Notes: generated from the letters alone by a model not told the origin. DNA of 64,000 nt from FEN-299 sp963727765 (GCA_963727765.1 CAVSGZ010000008.1:744001-808000), one strand, 5' to 3'; positions 1-9,917 are shown, counted from the first letter of the stretch. Numbers and translations are program-made.

Positions 1-1083
1 CGCTGGTCGTTCTCAGGGTCGACGCGGACCTGGCTGAAGTAGAACGGCCGCGGGTCGAGCGGGCTCATGCGTTTCCAGGTCTCGCCGGCGTCCTCCGACC
101 GGAACACGCCGCCCGCCTTGCTGATGTTGTCGTCGATGTTCGAGGTGCCGCCCTCGTAGCTCTGCACGACCGCGTAGACGATCTTCGGGTTCTTCGCGTA
201 GACGGCGAGGCCGATGCGGCCGGTCTGGGCCGGCTGCCCCTGGTCGAGCTTCTTCCACGTCGCGCCGCCGTCGGTCGTCTTGAAGATGCCGCCGAGGTCC
301 TTGCCGCCTGTCGCGTCCGGCCCCGAGGTGAACGACCACGGGGTGCGCACGCGGGCGTAGAGGACCGCGTAGAGGACGTTCGGGTCCGACGGATCCACCG
401 CCACGTCACCGCAGCCGACCTTGTCGCGGTAGGCGGCCGGCGCCTGGAGCACCGCCTTCCAGGTGGTGCCGCCGTCGGTCGTCTTGAAGAGGCCGCGGTC
501 CGGGCTCGAGGTCCAGAGGTCGCCCATCACCGCCACCCAGGCCGTCTTCGGGTCCTTCGGGTGCACGACGATGCGCGCGATGGTCCTGCTGGTCTTGAGG
601 CCGACGTTCTTCCAGGAGCCGCCGCCGTCGGCGGAGAGGTACACGCCGTCGCCCCACTGGGAGCTGTTGCGGTCGTTCGCCTCGCCGGTGCCGACCCAGA
701 ATCGTCTTCGGGTCGGATGGCGCCACGGCGACCGCGCCGACGGCCGCGACGCTCTCCTTGTCGAAGATGGCGTCGAAGCTGGCGCCGTTGTCGGTCGTCT
801 TCATCACGCCGCCCGTGCCGAGCGCGACGTAGAAGGTGGATCCCTCCTGCGGATCGAGCGCGATGTCGGAGACCCGCCCGCTCATCGTGGCCGGCCCGAT
901 CTCGCGCGGCTCGAGCGCGCCGAGCGCGATGGCGGCGACCTTCGGGCCGGCAACCGCGGGTGAGGCGGCGGGCGCCGGCGCGGCCGCCGCGGGCTTTCCG
1001 GGCTTCTGCTTCGCCGACTGCGCACCGATCGGCGCGACGAGACACACGACGGCCAAGACAAACATCAGGACGCGTTTCGACAT
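1..1083 (-). CDS. VPS10/sortilin-like BNR propeller protein, 3'-truncated by window edge, one frameshift
   Basis: Secreted beta-propeller protein of the WD40/YVTN/BNR 'glycosyl hydrolase' class, probably an extracellular binding or peptidase-associated protein. The ATG at 1083 follows GAGG and opens a signal peptide (KRVLMFVLAVVCLVAPIGA) and an Ala/Pro linker. Repeated Asp-box-like units (KTTDNGAS, SADGGGSWKN, KTTDGGTTWK, RSEDAGETWK) follow. The frame is broken near 700-703: reading ends sensibly at PSDPKTI and resumes as WVGTGEANDRNSSQWG if one base is removed from AGAATC (plus strand). The remaining frame stays open to base 1, so the C-terminus lies outside the window. Homologous in layout to the gene at 29858-32618. 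A TAGAAC box at 1134-1139 (minus) could be its -10. Family assignment is firm; substrate unknown. Confidence 0.8.
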
Positions 1084-1230
1084 GGTGAACCTCAGGGGGG
1101 CGATCGTGAGGAGAGAAGACATCGGCTCCTCTAGTTCTATCACAGTGGCAGGAGAGCGGGGATGGCAGGCAGCGGGCTCGCCGGCGTCGGCAGTCGGCGG
1201 CGCAACGCGCGAAGGGCACCGGCTCTCGCC

Positions 1231-2154
1231 TCAGGCCGGGGCCGGGCCCTCCACGACGTGGACCCGGTTGCGTCCGGCGTGTTTCGCCTCGTAGAGGGCC
1301 TGGTCGGCAGCCTGGACGAGCGCGTTCGCGTCCGTCTCGGCGCCCGCGCGGCTGACGGCCGCGCCAAGGCTCAAGGTCACCGGGATCAGACCTTCCGACG
1401 TGTCCACCGGGTCGGTGCCGACGCCAGCCCGAAGGCGCTCGGCGAAGAGCTCGACGCGTTCGGGGCTGCAATCGGGCATGATGACCAGGAACTCGTCTCC
1501 TCCGTAGCGGCCCACGGCATCGTACCGGCGCGTCAGCGTGCGCATGGCCTCCGCGGCCGCTCGGAGCACGGCGTCACCCGCCAGATGTCCACACGTATCG
1601 TTGACGTTCTTGAAGCGATCCACGTCGACCATGATGACGCCGACGCGCTGCCCGGCCCGCCGGGCCCTTTCAAGTTCCGCCTCGAGCTGGCGCAGGATCT
1701 CTTCGTGGTTCCAGAGCCCGGTAAGCGGATCGCGGGCGGCCTTGGTCCGCAGCGTTTCGCGGGCCGTGATCAACTCCTGCTGCAAGTCGATGATGCGCCG
1801 CCCGGCGCGCAAGCGCACCCTCAGCTCGTTGGACTTGAACGGTTTGACGATGTAGTCGTCGGCGCCCGAGTCCATGCCGCGGACCAGGTCCTCCTCGCGG
1901 GCCTGTGCCGTCAGCAGGATGAGGTACGTGTAGGGCTCGGCGCCGCGCTTCCGGACCTCGCGGCAGACGTCCACGCCGTCGCGGCCCGGCATCATCCAAT
2001 CGAGGATGGCCAGCCGGGGGGCGTCGGGCGCCGCCAGCGCCTGCGCGGCCTCGTGGCCGTCACGGGCGACGATGACGTCGTACCCCCACTTGACGAGCTT
2101 GGCCTCGAGAATCATCCGGGATACGGCGTCGTCTTCGGCAATCAGGATTTTCAC
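1231..2154 (-). CDS. Response regulator with GGDEF output (diguanylate cyclase)
   Basis: Receiver-GGDEF protein of 307 residues that should make cyclic di-GMP when phosphorylated. The receiver (about 1-120) has acidic residues D8/D9, phosphoacceptor D52 (LDWMMPG) and K104 (IVKPF). The GGDEF domain (about 135-300) has intact RYGGDEF and, five residues before it, an RRYD match to the RxxD product-inhibition site, so both catalysis and feedback inhibition look preserved. It starts with GTG inside a GTGA overlap with the stop of the upstream hybrid kinase, implying translational coupling and a cognate pair. Family function is established; the kinase-to-cyclase link is inferred from the overlap. 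Confidence 0.93.
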   Translation of the reverse strand: MKILIAEDDAVSRMILEAKLVKWGYDVIVARDGHEAAQALAAPDAPRLAILDWMMPGRDGVDVCREVRKRGAEPYTYLILLTAQAREEDLVRGMDSGADDYIVKPFKSNELRVRLRAGRRIIDLQQELITARETLRTKAARDPLTGLWNHEEILRQLEAELERARRAGQRVGVIMVDVDRFKNVNDTCGHLAGDAVLRAAAEAMRTLTRRYDAVGRYGGDEFLVIMPDCSPERVELFAERLRAGVGTDPVDTSEGLIPVTLSLGAAVSRAGAETDANALVQAADQALYEAKHAGRNRVHVVEGPAPA

Positions 2155-5100
2155 GAGGAGACTCCGCGGGCAAACGCGTCGAGCGCCTGCCCGAGCCGTC
2201 CGAGTTCTGCGCCGAGCGCCACGGCCACGTTCACCGTGCCGTGAAGGTCACCGCTGCGCCCCATCGTTTCCAGCTGGCGGGCCAGGGCGGTTGCCGTGCG
2301 GGCGCCAAACGTGGCCAGCGATCCCTTGAGCCGATGAGCGGCGCGGTCGAGGCTCGCGGCCTCGCCGTCGCGGATGGCGCGGTCGATCTCGGTCATCGCC
2401 CGTGGACTTTCCTCCCTGAACACGCGCACGACCTCGGCGAGCAGCGCCGCGTCACCATCGACGCTCGCCATCGCGGTGTCCGGGTCGAACGGCGCCTCGG
2501 TTCGAAGCCGATCGGGCCGGGCGCCATCCGGTTCCCGCGCGGGCGCCAGCGGGGCCGGCAGGACCCGGTCGATGGCCGCCATCAGCTCATGCGCCCTCAG
2601 GGGCTTCGAGACGTAGTCGTCCATCCCGGCCTGGAGACACAGTTCCCTGTCTCCCACCATGGCTCGCGCCGTGAGCGCGACGATCGGAATGTGCCCGCCG
2701 GAAACCCGCTCGTTCTGCCGGATGCGCCCGGTTGCCTCGAGGCCATCGAGCACGGGCATCTGCACATCCATCAGGACCAGGTCGAACGGCCGGGCCCCGC
2801 CCCGGTCGAGGACGGCGACAGCCTGCTCGCCATTCTCGGCGACCACGACGGTGTGGCCGCGCCGGGTGAGCATGGTGGTGGCGATGGTTCGATTGACCGG
2901 GTTGTCCTCGGCCACGAGGATCCTGAGATGGCGCCGCGGCTCTGGCCGCGCCTCGATCGGCTCCGTCCTCGCGGGCTCGCGGCATTCGGAAGGACCCACC
3001 ACGGTCAGGATCGTGTCGAGCAGCGCCGACTGGTTGACAGGCTTGGTCAGGTACGCGGCGATTCCCAGCTCGTGGCAGCGAGCGGCGTCGCCGAGCTGCC
3101 CGGCGGAGGTGAGCATGATGATGCGGGCCGCGTCACCTTCAGGGCGCCGCTTGATCTCGCCGGCCAGGTCGAACCCGTCCATGCCGGGCATCTGGGAGTC
3201 GAGCACCAGCAACTGAAACGGCTCGCCAGCCTGGGCAGCCCGGTCCATCAGGTCGAGCGCCGCACGGGCGCCGTTGGCCGTCGACGGCTTCATGCGCCAC
3301 TGCCTCAGTATCTCGTCCAGGATGCGCCGGTTGGTGTCGTTGTCGTCGATCACGAGGACACGCAGGTCCTGGAGCGCCTCGGGTGTGGCCGGCGCTGGGG
3401 CCGCGGTCGGCGTCGCCTGCACGCCCAGGCGCACGGTAAAGTGAAAAGTGCTGCCCTTGCCGACCTCGCTTTCCACCCAGATCCGTCCATCCATCATCCG
3501 GATGAGGCCGGTCGAGATGCTCAGGCCCAGTCCCGTGCCGCCGTACTTGCGGGTCGTCGACGCATCGGCCTGCGCGAAGGCGCCGAAGATCGTCTGCTGC
3601 ACGTCGGGGGGAATGCCGATGCCCGTGTCGGTCACGGCAAAGTGAAGCTCGACCTGCCCGGGCCCCTGTGCCTCGGACGTGACCGAGAGCACGACCTCTC
3701 CGTGGTCGGTGAACTTGATGGCATTGTTCACCAGGTTGACGATGACTTGTCGGAGGCGTCCGGGGTCTCCCACCAGATGGTCCGGGACATCGGGCGGCAC
3801 GCGGCAGGCGAGCTCGAGCCCCTTGGCCGAGGCGCGAAGGGCCAGCGTCGAGAGCGCGTCCCCAATTGACTCGCGCAGGTCGAAGTCGACCGGATCGAGC
3901 TCCAGCATCCGGGCTTCGATCTTCGAGAAATCGAGGATGTCGTTGATGACGGTCAGCAGCCACTCGGACGACGTCTTGATGACGCGGGCGTAGTCGGCCT
4001 GCTCCTGGGTCAACTCGGTGCCGAGCAGGAGATCGGTCATCCCCATGACGCCGTTCATCGGCGTCCGGATCTCGTGGCTCATGTTGGCGAGGAACTCGCT
4101 CTTGGCCCGGTTGGCGGCGTCGGCGGCCTCCTTGGCCGCGCGCCATCCTTCCTCGGTCCGCTTGCGTGCGGTGGCGTCCCGCACGATCCCCACCGCCATC
4201 CACCGCTCGTCCACCTTCACTGAGCCCAGCGAGAGTTCGACCGGGACCTCCTCGCCCCCCTTGCGAATCCCAACCAGTTCGAGCGTCTTCCCGATGGCGT
4301 CCCCCGTGCCGGTCTCCCGCCAGACCGGCATGGCCGCGTTGTGCGCGGCGCGATACCGCTCCGGGGGCAGGAACTCATGGAGGTTCCTGCCAATGGCCTC
4401 CGCCGCGGTGTACCCGAACAGCGCCTCCGCGGCCGGATTCCAGAACGCGGTCGTGCCGTGGTCGTCCATCATGATGATGGCGTCCCCGGCCGACATCGTG
4501 ATGGCGCTCATCAGGGCCCGGCTGGCGTTCAACTCCTCGAGCGCCCGCTTCCTCGCGGTGATGTCGCGAATGGTCGACTGAAAGACGAGGCGATCGCCCA
4601 GGTGGAACGCCGTGAGCAGGACCTCGCTTGGGAACTCCTCGCCATCGAGGCGGCGATGCCTCCACTCGAACTGGCTCGATCCGGTCGCGGCCGCGTCGGC
4701 GATGCGCTGCTCCCGCGCCCTCTTCGCATCGAGCCCCGACGGCTGGTTCGGCGCCGAGATCTCCCAGGGATGCAGGGCGAGCAGCTTCTCCTTGTCGTCA
4801 CACCGGAACATCTTCAGCGTGGCCAGGTTGCAGTCGATGAACCCATTCTCGTCGAGGACCATGAGGGCGTCGGCGCTGTTCTCGAACAGGGTGGCATAGC
4901 GCCGCTCGATCTCACGCCGGGCGTCCTGTATCCGCCGGGCCTCGTTCTCCTGGGCCAGCCTGGCGCGGAAGAAGAGCACCACCATCGCCCCGGCGCCGAC
5001 CAGCGCCATCAGCGTCACAACCGCCATCCACACAGTGCCGGTGTTCGTGGCGTGCCGGCCTGCGGCCACCGCGTACTCGAGGGTGCGCTTTGACTCGGCC

Positions 5101-5651
5101 AGGGAGGCCTGGAATGCCTGATCCCGTGCGTCGGCGAAGCGCTGGAGTTCGCTCCGGTACATCGCTCTCGCGCGTTCGTACTCAGCGCTGCCAAGCAACG
5201 CGCGAGCTTCCTCCGGGTGACCGGCCTCCACACCGTCTATCGCGCGGGCCTCGATGGCAGCGAGCGCGCGATCGGCCGCGGCGAGCCTCTCGAACAGGTC
5301 CCTGTCCTGCTGGCCACGAACGTCCATCGCCTCCTGGGTGTGGCGCTGGCGATCGGACGCGAAGTACAGATCCCTCGACTTCGGGTCGCCGGTGAAGGCG
5401 TAGTTTCGGATCGCCTGCGCCTGCATTTCGTCGTCGTACCGGAGGGACTGTGCCAGGGCGTGCATGCGCGACGCCTGGCCCAGCGCCGTGATGGCATCGG
5501 GCAGGGTGGTGTACAGCGGCGCGGTGCTCCGGCGGATCTCCAGGAGGGCCATCCCCCCAACGGCCAGGATGACGACCATGACGGTCGCCACGGCCAGAGC
5601 CGTCACTCGGGCCGAGTGTCTCGCGGCGTCGGTGCGTTGCGGTTCGGACAC
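2151..5651 (-). CDS. Hybrid sensor histidine kinase (2 TM, 2 PAS, HisKA, HATPase, 2 REC, HPt)
   Basis: Membrane phosphorelay kinase of about 1166 residues. From the proposed GTG start at 5651: TM helix about 17-37, extracytoplasmic four-helix-type sensor, second TM about 207-229, two PAS domains (about 250-370 and 380-495), HisKA with SHEIRTPMNG (H526), HATPase with DTGIGIP and GTGLGLS, receivers with D818 (LDSQMPG) and D962 (MDVQMP), and a C-terminal HPt with AAHRLKGS (H1106). The open frame extends to 5810, but that stretch encodes low-complexity sequence through a perfect terminator hairpin (5768-5802), so the longer start is unlikely. It overlaps the GGDEF regulator by four bases. The sensed signal is unknown. 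Confidence 0.9.
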   Translation of the reverse strand: MSEPQRTDAARHSARVTALAVATVMVVILAVGGMALLEIRRSTAPLYTTLPDAITALGQASRMHALAQSLRYDDEMQAQAIRNYAFTGDPKSRDLYFASDRQRHTQEAMDVRGQQDRDLFERLAAADRALAAIEARAIDGVEAGHPEEARALLGSAEYERARAMYRSELQRFADARDQAFQASLAESKRTLEYAVAAGRHATNTGTVWMAVVTLMALVGAGAMVVLFFRARLAQENEARRIQDARREIERRYATLFENSADALMVLDENGFIDCNLATLKMFRCDDKEKLLALHPWEISAPNQPSGLDAKRAREQRIADAAATGSSQFEWRHRRLDGEEFPSEVLLTAFHLGDRLVFQSTIRDITARKRALEELNASRALMSAITMSAGDAIIMMDDHGTTAFWNPAAEALFGYTAAEAIGRNLHEFLPPERYRAAHNAAMPVWRETGTGDAIGKTLELVGIRKGGEEVPVELSLGSVKVDERWMAVGIVRDATARKRTEEGWRAAKEAADAANRAKSEFLANMSHEIRTPMNGVMGMTDLLLGTELTQEQADYARVIKTSSEWLLTVINDILDFSKIEARMLELDPVDFDLRESIGDALSTLALRASAKGLELACRVPPDVPDHLVGDPGRLRQVIVNLVNNAIKFTDHGEVVLSVTSEAQGPGQVELHFAVTDTGIGIPPDVQQTIFGAFAQADASTTRKYGGTGLGLSISTGLIRMMDGRIWVESEVGKGSTFHFTVRLGVQATPTAAPAPATPEALQDLRVLVIDDNDTNRRILDEILRQWRMKPSTANGARAALDLMDRAAQAGEPFQLLVLDSQMPGMDGFDLAGEIKRRPEGDAARIIMLTSAGQLGDAARCHELGIAAYLTKPVNQSALLDTILTVVGPSECREPARTEPIEARPEPRRHLRILVAEDNPVNRTIATTMLTRRGHTVVVAENGEQAVAVLDRGGARPFDLVLMDVQMPVLDGLEATGRIRQNERVSGGHIPIVALTARAMVGDRELCLQAGMDDYVSKPLRAHELMAAIDRVLPAPLAPAREPDGARPDRLRTEAPFDPDTAMASVDGDAALLAEVVRVFREESPRAMTEIDRAIRDGEAASLDRAAHRLKGSLATFGARTATALARQLETMGRSGDLHGTVNVAVALGAELGRLGQALDAFARGVSS

Positions 5652-5767
5652 GGGTGCCCCACTGGTAGCGACTGGTTGATCGTGATGCGAGCTGCCATGT
5701 TGCGGCCCCCGCGCGGGCGTGTCAAGCGGAGGGCGGAGGGTGTAGGGCGGAGGGAAGGGCAGGGCAG

Positions 5768-5802
5768 GCGACAGCCGCGGGCGCGAGGCCCGCGGCTGTC
5801 GC
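5768..5802 (-). terminator. Perfect 15-bp hairpin downstream of the DUF4382 gene
   Basis: GCGACAGCCGCGGGC at 5768-5782 pairs exactly with GCCCGCGGCTGTCGC at 5788-5802 across a 5-nt loop. It sits 17 nt past the stop of the lipoprotein gene and upstream of the hybrid kinase start. There is no long U-tract, so it may act as an attenuator or a processing/stabilising hairpin rather than a classic intrinsic terminator. Confidence 0.6.
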
Positions 5803-5819
5803 TGGTCCAAGAGGCTGTG

Positions 5820-7673
5820 CTAGCTGGTGACCTGGTAGGCGATGACCGTATAGGCATGCCACGTCCAGGTCGTGGTCGTACCGTTCACCGTCTTCACCGG
5901 CCGGACCCATACCCTGACGCCCTTGAGACTGGTCGTCAGGAGGCTCTCCCACTGGGCGGGGAGAACGGGAATCGTGACGGTGAGCACCCTCGTGGTCGAA
6001 CTCCAGCTGATCGAGGAGACGACTGTCTGCAGGTCACCGGACGTGTCCAGGGCGACGGTCATCTCGGTCGGGACGGCGTCGGTGTCCCAGTCGAACGTCG
6101 AGACTCCCATGGTTCCACTCGCGGCGGTGTAGGCGGTTGTCACCATCTCCGGGTCTGGGAGCTTTTCGGGGGCCAGGATGAGGTTCTCCACCGCCCAGAC
6201 GCTGTTGGTGGCGTCCCAGTAGAGGTCGGCTCTGGCGAAGACCCTGAGATTGGCCGAGTCAGCCTGGTTGACGGTGTCCATGAAGTCCTGGACGCTCGTG
6301 GAACTGCTGGAGGGCAGCCCGAAGAACCACCAGGAAAACACGTGGTCGGTAACCGCGCTATAGGTCCACTGGTGGACGCAGGATAGCGAGGCCGTCGCGG
6401 CTGGCGCCAGGCCGAACGTCCATCCCTGGCAGTAGCCGAACCCGCCGAACCTGAAGCCCGTCGTCGTGACCGACCTGACGTTCCCCTCGTCGTGCGCGCT
6501 CTGGACGTTGATCGACTTGGCGACCTTGGGCGTCGCATTCGGGTCCACGTACTCCACCGACACGCGGAAGCCCCGACGGATGTACTGGAGCACGCCCGTG
6601 CCGGTCCCCATCGAGACGCTGGTCTTGAACGTCCACGTGGTGTTCGCGTCAACGTAGACCATGTCCGTGTTCCAGCCCCAGCGGTGGACGTTGGGGGCGG
6701 GGGTCGCGACGTTCTTGTCGAAGACCCTGATCCAGTTGGGCCCGACGCGACGCACGACGCCGTCCGGAGAGAACTGGGGCAGCTTCGTCACGTCGGTGGA
6801 GAACCAGATCCGACGGGCGTAGAGCGTGCCATCCGCGTTCATGTTGGAGGCGACGAGCGCGTAGTCACTGGTCGTGATGTCCGCGATGCTCGGCGTCGCG
6901 CTCGGATTGTCGACATTGACGAAGATCGTGTTGCCGTCGATCCCGAACGTGACGTCCGCCCCCTGATCGGGCGTGATCGTCAGGCTCGTGGTGGTCGTCG
7001 CCTTTACCTGGCCGACCGTCCGGGCAAACTGGAGATCGAGGAGGTTGGGCGGAACGGCCTTGCGGCGCAGCTGCAGGTCGAGGACGACCTTCCCCGATTC
7101 AACGACGATCGACAGCGGATTGGCCAGGTCGAAATCCACTTGCAGGACGTTGGTCTGGCCGGTGGCCACGGCCAGCGCGGGGCTCAGGGCGACGTTGATC
7201 TGGCCTTTGCCGCTCGGGTCCACCACCGCGATGTTGGCCGGGTCGATGGTGTTGCCGCTGTCATCGACCAGCGTCATCGTCGTCGGATCGGTGTTGATGA
7301 CGAGCTGGACCCGGTCGTAGCTGCCGACGGGAATCGTCGCCTGGTTCAGGAACTGGGCGACGCCGTTCAGGTCGACCAGGTTCACCGTCGGGGGAGTCGT
7401 GGCGCTGGCCGGCGGCGACCAGACCTGGGTCCAGGACTGGTCTGCCTGATTACGCACGCTGATGGACTTGAGCTGGACCGACACCTGCTGCCAGTCGTCC
7501 GCGGGCGAATCGGTGATGATGACGTTCAGAGGAGCCGTTACCACGGGCGTCGGTGGCGTCGTCGCGGTAGACGATGCCCCCGACGAGCCGCTGCATGACG
7601 TGATCGCCAGCAGGCCGGCGATGACCAACGCGGCCTGCGCCGCGAAGGGAAGCGGACGGAAGACACGGTTCAT
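5820..7673 (-). CDS. DUF4382-containing lipoprotein with DUF5666-like repeats
   Basis: Exported lipoprotein of 617 residues. Start ATG 7673 is preceded by a strong GGAGGA; longer in-frame starts lack one. The signal peptide ends in a lipobox, LLAITSC, with the lipidated Cys at residue 27, followed by a Ser/Thr/Pro linker. Residues about 45-190 match the DUF4382 pattern (LNVIITDSPADDWQQVSVQL, then VNLVDLNGV and IPVGSYDRVQLVIN). The rest carries repeated beta-rich units of the DUF5666 kind. Function of these families is not established; a surface-exposed, possibly carbohydrate-binding role is only a guess. A perfect hairpin follows the stop. Confidence 0.85.
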   Translation of the reverse strand: MNRVFRPLPFAAQAALVIAGLLAITSCSGSSGASSTATTPPTPVVTAPLNVIITDSPADDWQQVSVQLKSISVRNQADQSWTQVWSPPASATTPPTVNLVDLNGVAQFLNQATIPVGSYDRVQLVINTDPTTMTLVDDSGNTIDPANIAVVDPSGKGQINVALSPALAVATGQTNVLQVDFDLANPLSIVVESGKVVLDLQLRRKAVPPNLLDLQFARTVGQVKATTTTSLTITPDQGADVTFGIDGNTIFVNVDNPSATPSIADITTSDYALVASNMNADGTLYARRIWFSTDVTKLPQFSPDGVVRRVGPNWIRVFDKNVATPAPNVHRWGWNTDMVYVDANTTWTFKTSVSMGTGTGVLQYIRRGFRVSVEYVDPNATPKVAKSINVQSAHDEGNVRSVTTTGFRFGGFGYCQGWTFGLAPAATASLSCVHQWTYSAVTDHVFSWWFFGLPSSSSTSVQDFMDTVNQADSANLRVFARADLYWDATNSVWAVENLILAPEKLPDPEMVTTAYTAASGTMGVSTFDWDTDAVPTEMTVALDTSGDLQTVVSSISWSSTTRVLTVTIPVLPAQWESLLTTSLKGVRVWVRPVKTVNGTTTTWTWHAYTVIAYQVTS

Positions 7674-8294
7674 TGAATCCTCCTCCAGTGAGGCGCTGAT
7701 TGTCGGGCCCTGTGTTCGATAGTAATACAGGGGGCCGAGAGGGCCACCCACGGTGTTCTTGATCCTGGCAGCACGAGGAGTCCATTTAGCAAGAGACGCG
7801 CCAGCGCGTCCGGGCAAGTTCTGCGGAATCCAGCTTGCGGAATGGGCGCGTCGCACATCTGCTTAGACAAGCTATCCGAGAACAGGTTACAAGATCTGCC
7901 GATCGCGGCCGAAAATCGTGAGCGTGGTGGCCCCGGCCTTGTCAGCCGCGTCGTAGCTCCCGCAGGCCTTGGGACCAATTTCGTCGTCTCCCTGTAAGAC
8001 GCTGGCTGAGAACGGACGGCTTGTCCGGTCCGAGCCCTCTCGTGAAATGTCGCGAATTGGTGACAGGCCATGGCGGGACGGAGGACAGCGTGCCCGCAAC
8101 GGGCCGGATCGCTGTCACCCCCATTTCTACACAGTTCAGTCCTGTGGCGCGCTGCTGAGCTTGGCCGACGTCATCGGCCACAGCATCGACCGACCGTCCT
8201 TCGTCGACTGCGAGCCGCCTTCGCGTGGGGCGCGTCGGCGGGTCCGCCGGAGCCTTGGCGGGGGCGGAAGCCCTGAGCCGTGAGCCTGCGGAAT
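7674..8294. other. Intergenic stretch without a convincing gene
   Basis: About 620 nt between the DUF4382 start and tRNA-Arg. Short frames here show no Shine-Dalgarno, domain or codon pattern that I trust. A minus-strand frame ending at 7887 has a protein-like tail (EIGPKACGSYDAADKAG) that could be a decayed gene end. The right end holds one copy of the 41-nt repeat (8235-8275). Confidence 0.5.
8235..8275 (+). repeat. 41-nt direct repeat, copy 1
   Basis: Begins TCGGCGGGTCCGCCG and ends GGCGGAAGCCCTG. It matches 8467-8507 at 39 of 41 positions, in the same orientation. It contains an internal GGCGG/CCGCC inverted repeat. The two copies flank tRNA-Arg, which suggests a dispersed REP-like element. 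Confidence 0.8.
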
Positions 8295-8371
<77 letters not shown>

Positions 8372-8466
8372 ACCGCTCGATTCTATCACCGCCACAAGGC
8401 CGGCGCTGGCGCCTCATCAGCCGGCGCGCCGAGCCCTGAGCCCTGCCCGCCTTCGCGCGAAGCGCT

Positions 8467-8507
8467 TCGGCGGGTCCGCCGTAGCCTTGGCGGAGGCGGA
8501 AGCCCTG
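8467..8507 (+). repeat. 41-nt direct repeat, copy 2
   Basis: Second copy of the element at 8235-8275 with two substitutions. It lies immediately upstream of the mntH promoter region. Confidence 0.8.
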
Positions 8508-8517
8508 CCTTGAGTCG

Positions 8518-8523
8518 TATAAT
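8518..8523 (+). promoter_or_regulatory. TATAAT -10 box at the start of mntH
   Basis: A consensus TATAAT overlaps the ATG at 8522 and ends 7 nt before an in-frame GTG at 8531. If it is the -10 box, transcription would begin at about that GTG, giving a leaderless message. No convincing -35 is visible. Confidence 0.5.
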
Positions 8524-9883
8524 GCCCTCCGTGGCGCCCACCGACCCCACCGAGCACGGCCCGCTGACCCGCACCAACCCCAACGAAGTCAGTCTGCCCG
8601 AGGTCCACGGCACCGTCGCCGTGCCGACCGGAGCCGGCTTCTTCTGGAAGAAAATGCTGGCCTTTGCCGGCCCTGGGTATCTCGTGGCCGTGGGCTACAT
8701 GGACCCGGGCAACTGGGCCACCGACCTGGCCGGTGGCGCCCGGTTCGGCTACGCCCTCCTGTCGGTCGTCTTCATCTCGAATCTGTTCGCCGTGTTGCTG
8801 CAGGCGCTCGCCGCGCGTCTCGGCATCGCGAGCGGACGCGACCTGGCCCAGGCCTGCCGCGACCACTATTCGCGCCGGACGACGATCTTCCTGTGGGCCC
8901 TCGCCGAGATCGCGATCGCCGCCACCGACCTCGCCGAGGTGATTGGGTCGGCCATCGCGCTGAACCTGCTCTTCGGCCTGCCGATGGCGATTGGCGTCTG
9001 CCTCACGTCCGCGGACGTCCTGATCATCCTCTACCTGCAGCACCACAAGTTCCGCTACGTCGAGGCGCTGGTCGTGCTGCTCATCGCCGGCATCGCGGCG
9101 GCGTTCGCGATCGAGCTCTTCTACTCGAAGCCGGACCTCGCGGCCGTGGCGCGCGGCTTCCTCCCCACGCCCGACCTGTTCCGCAACCGCGAGATGCTCT
9201 ACATCGGCGTCGGCATCCTGGGCGCGACCGTGATGCCGCACAACCTCTACCTGCACTCGTCGATCGTGCAGACGCGCAAGTACGGCGACTCGAGCGAGAG
9301 CCGGGGCGAGGCAGTGTCATTCGCCATTCTCGATTCCACGGTGGCCCTGACCTCGGCGCTGTTCATCAACGTGGCGATCCTGGTCGTGGCGGCGGCGACG
9401 TTCCACGGGACGGGCTACGAGAACATCGCCGACATCTCGGACGCCTACAAGATGCTCACGCCGCTGCTCGGGACGACGCTGGCCTCGACCATGTTCGCGG
9501 TGGCGCTGCTCTTCTCGGGCCAGAACGCGACGCTGACCGGAACGCTGGCGGGCCAGATCGTGATGGAAGGGTTCCTCAACCTGCGCATGAGACCCTGGCT
9601 GCGCCGGCTGATCACGCGCGCGGTCGCCATCATCCCGGCGCTCGTCACCGTCGTGCTCTACGGCGAGCGCGCGACCGGCAGCCTCCTCATCCTGAGCCAG
9701 GTGGTCCTCAGCCTTCAGCTGCCGTTCGCAGTCATCCCGCTCGTCATGTTCGTCAGCGACCGGAAGCGCATGGGACGGCTCGCCATCGGCCCGCTCATGA
9801 AGCTGGCGGCCTGGCCCTGCGCGGCCGTGATCCTGGTGCTCAACGTGTGGCTGCTCTGGGAGACCGTCGTCCACGGGTTCTGA
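8522..9883 (+). CDS. mntH: NRAMP-family divalent metal ion transporter (MntH-like)
   Basis: Proton-coupled Mn/Fe importer of the inner membrane, about 453 residues with 11 predicted helices. Both family signatures are intact: GYMDPGNWATD in TM1 and VMPHNLYLHSSIVQTRKYG around TM6, supplying the Asp, Asn and Met metal ligands. The start is uncertain: the ATG at 8522 is overlapped by a TATAAT box, and the GTG at 8531 (fourth codon) is placed where transcription would begin. No Shine-Dalgarno exists for either. A UspA gene follows 34 nt downstream, a pairing that suggests stress-linked metal uptake. Confidence 0.94.
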   Translation: MPSVAPTDPTEHGPLTRTNPNEVSLPEVHGTVAVPTGAGFFWKKMLAFAGPGYLVAVGYMDPGNWATDLAGGARFGYALLSVVFISNLFAVLLQALAARLGIASGRDLAQACRDHYSRRTTIFLWALAEIAIAATDLAEVIGSAIALNLLFGLPMAIGVCLTSADVLIILYLQHHKFRYVEALVVLLIAGIAAAFAIELFYSKPDLAAVARGFLPTPDLFRNREMLYIGVGILGATVMPHNLYLHSSIVQTRKYGDSSESRGEAVSFAILDSTVALTSALFINVAILVVAAATFHGTGYENIADISDAYKMLTPLLGTTLASTMFAVALLFSGQNATLTGTLAGQIVMEGFLNLRMRPWLRRLITRAVAIIPALVTVVLYGERATGSLLILSQVVLSLQLPFAVIPLVMFVSDRKRMGRLAIGPLMKLAAWPCAAVILVLNVWLLWETVVHGF

Positions 9884-9917
9884 TCGGTTCGGGCGTGAAG
9901 AGAAGGAGCGTGGTCCG

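Noticed and set aside
7887..8003. Minus-strand short frame with a protein-like tail (KACGSYDAADKAG)
   Set aside because: No start with a ribosome site and no recognisable family; kept only as a note in the intergenic entry.
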